This document shows, one piece after another, positions 1-5,061 of a stretch of DNA of 5,061 bases. The DNA comes from JBDHTS01 sp044220535. GTDB taxonomy: Bacteria > Pseudomonadota > Alphaproteobacteria > Micavibrionales > Micavibrionaceae. The DNA lies in assembly GCA_044220535.1 (NCBI GenBank), contig JBGAQU010000111.1, positions 1 through 5,061 on the forward strand, given 5' to 3'. The first letter of the stretch is position 1. The number at the start of each line of letters is the position of its first letter. The notes below the pieces were generated by a model that searched no databases, had not been told where the DNA came from, and saw only the letters and a program-made list of their open reading frames with translations. Made by a program: the position numbers and the translations under genes.

Positions 1-5
1 AATTG

Positions 6-62
6 ACGCGAAGACCCGGAGACCCGAAGTTTAATTTTCTTCGGATCTCCGGGTCTTCGCGT
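6..62. repeat. 24-bp near-perfect inverted repeat (hairpin)
   Basis: The arms at 6-29 and 39-62 pair over 24 positions with one mismatch (C23 against A45), leaving a 9-nt AT-rich loop at 30-38. The arm contains repeated GACCCG and CGAAG units. As RNA it would be a very stable stem-loop. Neither strand has a U-tract directly after the stem: the plus strand continues with AAAAAATT and the minus strand with CAATT. A classical intrinsic terminator is therefore not well supported, although the hairpin could still end or stabilise the transcript of a gene lying left of the window. Its make-up resembles the palindromic element after accD, so a dispersed palindromic repeat is the alternative. Confidence 0.85.
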
Positions 63-178
63 AAAAAATTTAAAAATTTTGGATTTTCAGCAATCTGAAA
101 CGATCAAAATATTCTGTTTCGCCACAATATATCCATAATTTAAAGCACTGATTTTATTGAATATTTATCTAATTTATA

Positions 179-190
179 AGGATATATCCT
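179..190. promoter_or_regulatory. 12-bp perfect palindrome upstream of the accD promoter
   Basis: AGGATATATCCT reads the same on both strands and ends 9 bp before the putative -35 box at 200-205. Its place and symmetry would suit a dimeric regulator. The AT-rich core makes chance symmetry possible, and no known operator is recognised. The shorter word ATATATCC also occurs at 127-134. Confidence 0.3.
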
Positions 191-199
191 GCGGTTCGC

Positions 200-229
200 T
201 TGACAAAACGCCTCGCAATGCGGGATAAA
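200..229 (+). promoter_or_regulatory. Putative sigma70-type promoter of accD
   Basis: A perfect TTGACA -35 hexamer lies at 200-205, followed after 18 bp by GATAAA at 224-229, which matches four of six -10 consensus bases. Transcription would begin near 236 and give a leader of about 35 nt before the accD start. The DNA upstream (63-190) is very AT-rich, as in an UP-element-like region. Apart from the palindrome at 179-190, nothing else is recognised in the 270 bp ahead of accD. No coding frame is supported there. Confidence 0.55.
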
Positions 230-270
230 TCTCGTTCGCTTGCGTTGTTAAAGGCAGCACCGGAGTTTGC

Positions 271-1302
271 ATGAACTGGCTGACGAATTTTATCCGTCCC
301 AAGATCCGATCCATCGTCGAACAAAAAGAAGTCCCCGACAATCTGTGGCAGAAATGCCCGTCTTGTGAGGGCATGCTGTTCCATCGCGACCTCGAGGCCG
401 CGATGAACGTTTGCTACCACTGCGACTATCATCTCAAAGTTTCCGTGCTGAAGCGGCTGGAACTGCTGTTCGATGACGGCAAGTTCAAGGAGCTGGCGCA
501 GCCCAAAGTGCCTCATGATCCGCTGAAGTTCAAGGACCGCAAAAAATACGCCGACCGCCTGAAAGACGCCCGCGCCGAAACCGGCCGTCAGGACGCGATT
601 GTTGTCGCCCGTGGCACAATCGGCGGCGTGCCCGTCGTCATCGCCGCACTGGATTTTGACTTCATGGGCGGCTCCATGGGCGCTGCCGTTGGTGAAGGCC
701 TGGTCGTTGCCGCGAAGGAAGCCGTGAAAACCGGCGCCGCCATGATCGCGATTCCCGCATCCGGCGGCGCGCGCATGCAGGAAGGCGCGGTTTCCCTGAT
801 GCAAATGCCGCGCAGCATCGTCGCGGTGGAAATGGTCAAGCGCGCGCGCCTGCCATACCTTGTCCTGCTGACCGACCCGACCACGGGCGGCGTCAGTGCC
901 TCCTTCGCCATGGTCGGCGACATCCATATCGCCGAACCCGGCTGTATGATCGGCTTCGCCGGCAAGCGCGTGATCCAGGAAACCATCCGCGAGGAACTGC
1001 CGAAAGGCTTCCAGACCGCCGAATATTGTCTGGCCCACGGCATGGTCGACATGGTCGTCCACCGCAAAGACCTGCAATCCACCATCGGCCGCATCCTGAA
1101 CCTGCTGCTCCGCCAGACCGCCAATGCCCGCCGCGTCCCCGTCGGTACCGGTCTGCCCTCCGTCATCGGCAAGGGCGGCAAAATTTCCTCGCCCAAGCCT
1201 GGCAAAGCCAAAGCCAGCAAAGTCGTCGCCCTGCCGATCAAGGCGAAGGGCAGCGCCGATTCTGACATCAGCAAACCGCGCCGCAAGGCCGCCAGCCGAT
1301 AA
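271..1302 (+). CDS. accD: Acetyl-CoA carboxylase carboxyltransferase subunit beta (AccD)
   Basis: AccD is the beta half of the carboxyltransferase of cytosolic acetyl-CoA carboxylase. With AccA it moves the carboxyl group from biotin on AccB to acetyl-CoA, giving malonyl-CoA for fatty acid synthesis. The 343-residue product has an N-terminal C4 zinc ribbon (C29, C32, C48, C51). A crotonase-fold carboxyltransferase domain follows (about 55-285), with GGSMGAAVGEG at 133-143, PASGGARMQEG at 162-172 and DPTTGGVSASFAMVGD at 202-217. The ATG at 271 has GGAG at 262-265, five bases upstream, which supports this start. The E. coli protein is about 304 residues. The extra length here is a tail (about 297-343) with ten lysines and three arginines and few acidic residues. 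accA is not in the window. In many alphaproteobacteria accD lies directly before folC, as here, but the pair is separated by a palindromic insert. Confidence 0.97.
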   Translation: MNWLTNFIRPKIRSIVEQKEVPDNLWQKCPSCEGMLFHRDLEAAMNVCYHCDYHLKVSVLKRLELLFDDGKFKELAQPKVPHDPLKFKDRKKYADRLKDARAETGRQDAIVVARGTIGGVPVVIAALDFDFMGGSMGAAVGEGLVVAAKEAVKTGAAMIAIPASGGARMQEGAVSLMQMPRSIVAVEMVKRARLPYLVLLTDPTTGGVSASFAMVGDIHIAEPGCMIGFAGKRVIQETIREELPKGFQTAEYCLAHGMVDMVVHRKDLQSTIGRILNLLLRQTANARRVPVGTGLPSVIGKGGKISSPKPGKAKASKVVALPIKAKGSADSDISKPRRKAASR

Positions 1303-1303
1303 C

Positions 1304-1475
1304 GTTTTTTACCGCGGAGAGCGCAGAGTCAAAAAGCGCCGCAGGCAAAAAAGTCTAACACGAAGTAAGGAAGTGTAGAGAAGAACACAAAGCCTTCGTG
1401 CACTTCGTGATTATCTTCGCGGCCTTCGTGTTAAACTTTTTCTCTCGAGTCCTCTGCGCCTCTGCGGTTAAAAAT
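1304..1475. repeat. Long imperfect palindrome built of GCAGAG-like and CACGAAG-like units
   Basis: Most of the 192-bp gap between accD and folC folds back on itself. The outer arms at 1311-1328 and 1452-1468 match with one mismatch and one inserted base (ACCGC..GAG..GCGCAGAG). Middle arms at 1348-1365 and 1424-1441 match in 17 of 18 positions (AAAAAGT.TAACACGAAG). The inner part is weaker but keeps CACAAAG at 1386-1392 facing CTTCGTG at 1394-1400. The CTTCGTG or CTTCGCG word recurs at 1394, 1403, 1415 and 1424. No protein is encoded. Repeats of this general style, with GCAGAGG and CACGAAG words, are known to me as dispersed intergenic palindromes in various bacteria. It could act as an RNA structure that attenuates or stabilises the accD-folC transcript. 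Confidence 0.8.
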
Positions 1476-1494
1476 TTACTTTTAACTGAACGTA

Positions 1495-2823
1495 TTGGAT
1501 AAAGCCTTGTACGACACCGATGCTGCCCATCCCGATGAAAGGCTGGAACGTAAATTACAGGCGCTCTATACCCTCAACCGCGATAAAAAAGTCGATCTCG
1601 GTTTCCGCACGCCTTACATCAACCTTCTGAACCGCTTCGGCGATCCGCATCTGCATCTGCCGCCCGTCATCCATGTCGCAGGCACCAATGGCAAGGGCTC
1701 GGTCATCGCTTTCATGCGCGCGATCCTTGAGGCGGCAGGATACAAAGTCCATGTCTACACTTCCCCCCATCTGGTGAAATTCAACGAACGCATCGTCCTG
1801 GCGGGCCAGATGATCGGCGACCGTGAACTCGAAGACCTGCTGGATGAAGCCATGCGCCTGAACGGCGGCGGCGAAGTCACCTTCTTCGAAATCACCACTG
1901 CACTGGCTTTCGCAGCCTTCTCAAAAACCCCCGCCGATATCGTCCTGCTCGAAACCGGCCTCGGCGGCCGCCTCGATTGCACCAATGTCATCGAAAACCC
2001 GCTGGCCACCGTCATCATGCCCATCGGCTACGACCATATGGAATTCCTCGGCGATACTCTGGAGCAGATCGCGAGCGAAAAGGCAGGCATCATGAAACCT
2101 GGCTCTCCCTGTATCGTCGCCCCGCAGCCCCATGAATCCGTCAGACGTACGCTTATGGACATTGGCCGCGCGAAAGGGTCATCTACGCATCTCCATGGCT
2201 CAGACTGGTTCATTGAACCCGGCGTGAGCCATGACCATGAAATCCGCCATGATGGGCAAGTTATTCCTTTTCCCAACCCCTCTCTCACTGGAAACCATCA
2301 GATTTTCAACGCCGGCACCGCCATTAGAGTCCTGAACGTTGCGAAAGGATTTCATATTCCAGAGTGTGTCATCAAAGAGGGCGTAACAGGCGCAACATGG
2401 CCCGGACGGCTGCAGCGTCTGGATCCGGCATTATTCGGTCTAGGTAAGGACTGGAACGTCTTGTTGGACGGCGGACACAATGAAAGTGCCGCTCAGGCCC
2501 TGGCGCATCACCTGATATTCGATCAGCAAGGCCCTCATTACCTCGTCACCGCCATGCTGAACAGACGGTCGCCAGAGGCCTTTTTGCTGCCCTTGCTTCC
2601 CTGTCTCGAAGGCCTGGCCGTGCTGGAAATTCCGGATGAACCTGCCACGCACTCCAGGGAGGCCATCGCGTATGCGGCAAAAAAACTGGGCTTTTCCAAA
2701 AACATATATATGTTGCCCAATATTAATAATATAAATCAATGGCTTAATGAAAAACGACCGGGAACGGTTCTGATTGCGGGGTCGCTGTATTTGACCGGAC
2801 GCGTTATCAAGGACAAATTATAA
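1495..2823 (+). CDS. folC: Bifunctional dihydrofolate synthase / folylpolyglutamate synthase (FolC)
   Basis: FolC is an ATP-dependent cytosolic ligase. It joins glutamate to dihydropteroate to form dihydrofolate, and in most bacteria also extends the glutamate tail of folates. The 442 residues are normal for the family. Visible motifs are the P-loop HVAGTNGKGS (60-69), YTSPHL (88-93), FFEITTALAF (130-139), ETGLGGRLDCTN (153-164), and HMEFLGDTLEQIASEKAGIMKPG (181-203) with K196 at the usual modified-lysine position. The C-terminal Mur-ligase-like domain has DGGHN at 325-329, where DGAHN is more usual. The chosen start is TTG at 1495 with no clear Shine-Dalgarno sequence. Another in-frame TTG is at 1507, and the family homology only begins near residue 18, so the start is uncertain. 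From about 2130 on, the gene becomes less GC-rich and ends in a very AT-rich stretch (2700-2745), although the reading frame stays intact. Confidence 0.95.
   Translation: MDKALYDTDAAHPDERLERKLQALYTLNRDKKVDLGFRTPYINLLNRFGDPHLHLPPVIHVAGTNGKGSVIAFMRAILEAAGYKVHVYTSPHLVKFNERIVLAGQMIGDRELEDLLDEAMRLNGGGEVTFFEITTALAFAAFSKTPADIVLLETGLGGRLDCTNVIENPLATVIMPIGYDHMEFLGDTLEQIASEKAGIMKPGSPCIVAPQPHESVRRTLMDIGRAKGSSTHLHGSDWFIEPGVSHDHEIRHDGQVIPFPNPSLTGNHQIFNAGTAIRVLNVAKGFHIPECVIKEGVTGATWPGRLQRLDPALFGLGKDWNVLLDGGHNESAAQALAHHLIFDQQGPHYLVTAMLNRRSPEAFLLPLLPCLEGLAVLEIPDEPATHSREAIAYAAKKLGFSKNIYMLPNINNINQWLNEKRPGTVLIAGSLYLTGRVIKDKL
2701..2714. repeat. 14-bp perfect palindrome inside folC
   Basis: AACATATATATGTT is a perfect self-complementary sequence within codons for the FolC C-terminal region (N-I-Y-M). 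It sits at the start of an AT-rich island. It may be no more than a consequence of base composition. It could also be a binding site or part of the AT-rich stretch before the next gene. Confidence 0.3.
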
Positions 2824-2878
2824 TTTTATTGCTAAATTAATAAAAATATAAACTAAAAATATCCTTTTACCTGATTTT

Positions 2879-2912
2879 TATAGTATCATTCATCAATATC
2901 ATTAATAGTATA
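2879..2912 (+). promoter_or_regulatory. Putative -10 box and leader motif of the phosphoribosyltransferase gene
   Basis: The 114-bp gap after folC is strongly AT-rich and has no GC-rich terminator stem. TATAGT at 2879-2884 matches five of six bases of a -10 box, without a good -35. TTCATCAA (2889-2896) and ATTAATAGTATA (2901-2912) follow. All three blocks recur, with small changes, before chvI, and the TATAGT lies 53 nt before the start codon here against 51 nt there. Confidence 0.35.
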
Positions 2913-2937
2913 TGGTAATTAACGAAGGTCAAACCGT

Positions 2938-3747
2938 ATGACTGTACAAATGACCAGCATTCCCTGGACTGTATGTGGCACTCATGTGATTGCCCACAAT
3001 ATATGGGGAAATACAAAGGGTGCTTTTAACCACCATGCCCCGCATTATATGGCGGCCAAAAAAGGCCATGACCTGGGAGCAGCCCTGAACATCGTCAATA
3101 CTGTCTTCAAGGCAGGCGCCGCCGATATTTTGGAAACGTCATTGCAACACAGTAATCCGGTCATCGTAACCCCTTCAAAACGGGATGCCGAGTGCAATAA
3201 CGTATTGCCACGTGCCTATGCGCGTGTATTGAGCCAGGCGCTGGACCTTGAAGTCGACCCCGCAATTTACCAAATCAATACCGGTCAATGCAGGCGTGAT
3301 ATGAATGGTGCGGAACGTATTCGTTGCCAGCCCGAATTTGCGGGCGCCGTGCGTTTGGGTCAGGACTATCTGGTCGCAGACGATGTCTGCACAACCGGCG
3401 GCACGATGCGCGCTTTGGCCGCCTATATCTTGAGAAACGGCGGAAATGTGGTCGGTTTTACCACACTGGGCTACGCTTATGATCCCCACAGACCCGACTC
3501 TGAAAACCCGGTTCACAGCCGGTATGTAAAGGGCCGCATCGCGATTACAGCCGAACATCAAATGGCTCTTTTGAAGCGGTTCGGTGATGCTGTCGACCAA
3601 TGCCTTAAAAAGACTTTAGGTATTGGAACGGACTCCTTGACGGATAGAGAGGCCGTTGTATTGCTGGGCTGTCAGTCTTTCAGCAGCCTGGCAGCGCGCG
3701 TCAGGGGGGGGCTGACCGGCCCTGCGCCGTCACAGCCTGAGCCCTGA
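2938..3747 (+). CDS. Type I phosphoribosyltransferase-fold protein, substrate unknown
   Basis: This 269-residue protein carries the PRPP-binding signature of type I phosphoribosyltransferases, YLVADDVCTTGGT at 144-156, with acidic pair D148-D149 and loop TTGGT. The preceding strand VIVTPSKRDAECNNVLPRAYA (75-95) has the place of the ComF-like segment that faces the substrate. A distinctive N-terminal part, with HHAPHYMAAKKGHDLGAALNIV at 32-53, and a C-terminal LTDREAVVLL...LAARVRGG segment (234-258) flank the core. From memory, both flanks resemble a poorly characterised alphaproteobacterial family with HPDY..AK.GD and LTE.EARYL motifs that I associate with mobile elements. The ATG at 2938 has GAAGG at 2924-2928, nine bases upstream. 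There is no signal peptide or membrane segment, so a cytosolic enzyme is likely. A G8 tract lies at 3704-3711. It is not a recognisable purine or pyrimidine salvage enzyme, and its substrate cannot be inferred. Its AT-rich flanks suggest an accessory gene between two housekeeping blocks. Confidence 0.8.
   Translation: MTVQMTSIPWTVCGTHVIAHNIWGNTKGAFNHHAPHYMAAKKGHDLGAALNIVNTVFKAGAADILETSLQHSNPVIVTPSKRDAECNNVLPRAYARVLSQALDLEVDPAIYQINTGQCRRDMNGAERIRCQPEFAGAVRLGQDYLVADDVCTTGGTMRALAAYILRNGGNVVGFTTLGYAYDPHRPDSENPVHSRYVKGRIAITAEHQMALLKRFGDAVDQCLKKTLGIGTDSLTDREAVVLLGCQSFSSLAARVRGGLTGPAPSQPEP
3704..3711 (+). repeat. Homopolymer tract of eight G
   Basis: Eight consecutive G bases lie in the last codons of the phosphoribosyltransferase gene. 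Loss of one G would give an immediate TGA after R-G-G. Gain of one G would swap the tail for a different short peptide ending in TGA. The tract is of a length that can slip during replication and is also prone to sequencing error. Confidence 0.8.
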
Positions 3748-3752
3748 CATAT

Positions 3753-3774
3753 ATAAAATCGGCATAAAATGGCC
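3753..3774. repeat. Two tandem copies of an 11-bp unit
   Basis: ATAAAATCGGC (3753-3763) is followed directly by ATAAAATGGCC (3764-3774), matching in nine of eleven positions. It lies just after the phosphoribosyltransferase stop codon, upstream of the chvI promoter region. It may be a paired binding site or chance in AT-rich DNA. Confidence 0.3.
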
Positions 3775-3795
3775 TTAATTTGGCCTATCCGCTGT

Positions 3796-3845
3796 TATAG
3801 TCTTCATCTATACATGATGTATCTTTCATCAAAATTAATGGTATA
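3796..3845 (+). promoter_or_regulatory. Putative chvI promoter/operator region
   Basis: TATAGT at 3796-3801 is a five-of-six -10 match with no clear -35. ATACATGATGTAT at 3810-3822 is a perfect 6-bp inverted repeat around a central G. It is bracketed by TCTTCATC (3801-3808) and CTTTCATC (3823-3830). TTCATCAA and ATTAATGGTATA follow (3825-3845), shared with the leader of the gene before it. The palindrome falls just after the expected transcription start, where a repressor or autoregulator could act. No specific regulator is identified. Confidence 0.4.
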
Positions 3846-3852
3846 AAAAGCC

Positions 3853-4554
3853 ATGACCAACACCATCACTCTGGTCGATGATGACCGCAATATCCTGACC
3901 TCCGTCTCCATGGCTTTGGAAACGGAAGGCTACGCCGTCAGAACCTATAATGACGGGGAGGAAGGCCTGAAAGCCATTCTGGAGGCGACGCCCGACCTGG
4001 TCGTGCTGGACATCAAAATGCCCCGCATGGACGGCATGGAAGTCCTGACCCGCCTGCGCGAAAAATCGCAAGTCCCGGTCATCTTCCTGACATCGAAAGA
4101 TGATGAAGTGGATGAAGTGATCGGTCTGCGCATGGGCGCGGACGATTACATCACCAAGCCGTTTTCATTGCGCCTTCTGATCGAACGCATCCGCGCTTTG
4201 CTGCGCCGGGAATCCCTGCGCGGGGCGCCTGCCCCTGCCGAAGCGTCACAGGAAAAAACCGTGCGCGGCGAATTGACCCTGGATGACGCACGTCACGTTT
4301 GCAGCTGGAAGGGCATGGCCGTCAACCTGACCGTCACCGAATATCTGCTGCTGAAAGCCCTGGCGCAGCGGCCTGGCCACGTTAAAAACCGCGACCAGCT
4401 GATCGATATGGCCTACGGCGAAAACATCTATGTCGACGACCGCACCATCGACTCCCACATCAAGCGTATCCGCAAAAAATTCCGCGTCGTCGATTCCGAA
4501 TTCGAGCAGATCGAGACGCTCTACGGCGTCGGCTATAAATACCGCGACATCTGA
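3853..4554 (+). CDS. chvI: Response regulator ChvI (OmpR family)
   Basis: ChvI is the DNA-binding partner of the ChvG sensor kinase. In alphaproteobacteria the pair controls envelope, acid-stress, exopolysaccharide and host-interaction genes. The 233 residues hold an N-terminal receiver domain (about 3-118), with acidic cluster D9-D10-D11, phospho-acceptor D53, T80 and K102-P103. The C-terminal OmpR-type winged helix (about 135-230) reads VTEYLLLKALAQRPGHVKNRDQL and then VDDRTIDSHIKRIRKKFR...IETLYGVGYKYR. The stretch from LTVTEY to the end is very close to known ChvI proteins, so this is a specific assignment and not a generic OmpR call. The linker (121-135) is rich in alanine and proline. 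The ATG at 3853 fits the start of the receiver fold, but it lacks a strong Shine-Dalgarno sequence (only AAAAAG at 3846-3850). The sensor gene starts two bases after its stop codon, so the two are almost certainly co-transcribed and translationally coupled. Confidence 0.95.
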   Translation: MTNTITLVDDDRNILTSVSMALETEGYAVRTYNDGEEGLKAILEATPDLVVLDIKMPRMDGMEVLTRLREKSQVPVIFLTSKDDEVDEVIGLRMGADDYITKPFSLRLLIERIRALLRRESLRGAPAPAEASQEKTVRGELTLDDARHVCSWKGMAVNLTVTEYLLLKALAQRPGHVKNRDQLIDMAYGENIYVDDRTIDSHIKRIRKKFRVVDSEFEQIETLYGVGYKYRDI

Positions 4555-4556
4555 TC

Positions 4557-5061
4557 ATGGCCCGGGAACGGCGCAGCAGTCTTACCCTTCGCATCCTGAC
4601 CGTGAACGTCATCGCGCCGCTGGTGCTGATGATCGGCCTTTTGTTCATGAGCCAGTATCGCGACAACCTGATCCGCGCCGAACTCGAAACCCTGAAAGCC
4701 CAGTCGCAATTATTCGCGGGCGCCATTTCCGAAGGCGCGGTCAAGCCCGTGCCAAAGGGCCGCCCCTTTCTGTTCGCGCGGCCGGAAGAAATGGAAGTCC
4801 TGATCCCCGAACTGTCCCGCCGCATGTTGCGGCGGCTGGGCGAAACAACGGACAGCCGGACCAGGCTGTTCAACGACCGCGGCGTGATGATCGGCGATTC
4901 GTTTCAGCTGATTGATGGCGGCGGCGATACGGGAAGCGGCGATGGATCATGGCGCTTCGATGTCATCCGCATCTTGCGCTCTTTAAGCCGTTTCGCGCTG
5001 GACTATTTGCCGACCAAAACCGCGCTGCAGCCTTTTTCGGATATCACCACAAAACGCATCC
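4557..5061 (+). CDS. chvG: Sensor histidine kinase ChvG, N-terminal part (cut by window end)
   Basis: An open frame begins at ATG 4557, two bases after the chvI stop, and runs without a stop to the window edge, giving 168 codons. It would be the membrane sensor kinase that phosphorylates ChvI. The N terminus MARERRSSLTLRILTVNVIAP is the basic leader typical of ChvG/ExoS. One transmembrane helix spans about residues 13-31, and a periplasmic sensor domain follows. The sensor portion includes LRRLGETTDSRTRLFNDRGVMIGDS (91-115), matching the conserved ChvG pattern in which a short region of T-R-x-R-ϕ-F/Y-x-x-x-G precedes a D-S. A glycine- and aspartate-rich loop follows at 118-131. The second membrane helix, HAMP, histidine-containing and ATPase domains lie beyond the window. 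Start choice is supported by the coupling to chvI, although there is no clear ribosome binding site between them. Confidence 0.9.
   Translation, partial: MARERRSSLTLRILTVNVIAPLVLMIGLLFMSQYRDNLIRAELETLKAQSQLFAGAISEGAVKPVPKGRPFLFARPEEMEVLIPELSRRMLRRLGETTDSRTRLFNDRGVMIGDSFQLIDGGGDTGSGDGSWRFDVIRILRSLSRFALDYLPTKTALQPFSDITTKRI

Noticed and set aside
6..68. Classical intrinsic terminator
   Set aside because: The stem is strong, but neither strand has a run of T directly after it, so it is kept as a repeat/hairpin only.
169..1077. 302-codon open frame on the minus strand opposite accD
   Set aside because: It overlaps a clear accD. Its translation is rich in H, D, G and A with no recognisable domain, as expected of an antisense shadow in GC-rich coding DNA.
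1304..1475. CRISPR array or tRNA in the accD-folC gap
   Set aside because: The repeats are inverted, short and irregular, without equal spacers, and no cloverleaf is visible.
3771..3785. GGCC-TTAATTT-GGCC hairpin as a terminator after the phosphoribosyltransferase gene
   Set aside because: The stem is only 4 bp, with mismatches outside it and no T-tract.
3838..3846. ATG-GTA-TAA mini-ORF just before and in frame with chvI
   Set aside because: Two codons in AT-rich leader DNA are likely to occur by chance, and there is no ribosome binding site evidence for them.
4430..4915. 161-codon plus-strand frame spanning the chvI-chvG junction
   Set aside because: It is out of frame with both genes. 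The in-frame sequences give recognisable ChvI and ChvG proteins, while this one is low-complexity S/R/P-rich.

Overview
The window looks like chromosomal DNA from an alphaproteobacterium. The evidence is a ChvI-type response regulator followed immediately by a ChvG-type sensor kinase, and an accD-folC pair in the order common in that class. Genus cannot be fixed from this sequence. The core genes look GC-rich, whereas the intergenic stretches and the end of folC are clearly AT-rich.

Layout, all genes on the plus strand: (1) 1-270 is non-coding. It starts with a 24-bp near-perfect hairpin (6-62) and holds a good sigma70-like promoter just ahead of accD. (2) accD (271-1302) encodes the acetyl-CoA carboxylase beta subunit with a zinc finger and a lysine-rich tail. 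(3) 1303-1494 is a long imperfect palindrome built from GCAGAG-like and CACGAAG-like units, flanked by AACGT repeats. It may be an inserted element that split a tight accD-folC operon. (4) folC (1495-2823) encodes dihydrofolate/folylpolyglutamate synthase. It probably starts at TTG and drifts to AT-rich sequence at its 3' end. (5) 2938-3747 encodes an unusual type I phosphoribosyltransferase of unknown substrate, with a G8 tract near its end. (6) chvI (3853-4554) and chvG (from 4557, cut by the window edge) form a two-component operon.

Roles: AccD supplies malonyl-CoA for fatty acid synthesis and FolC makes polyglutamylated folates, so the left half is housekeeping metabolism. ChvG-ChvI is an envelope/acid-stress sensing pair. 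The phosphoribosyltransferase sits between the two blocks with its own AT-rich leader. That leader shares short sequence blocks with the chvI leader, so the two may be co-regulated. The phosphoribosyltransferase and the palindromic repeats are the parts most worth a second look. No complete undescribed multi-gene system is evident.
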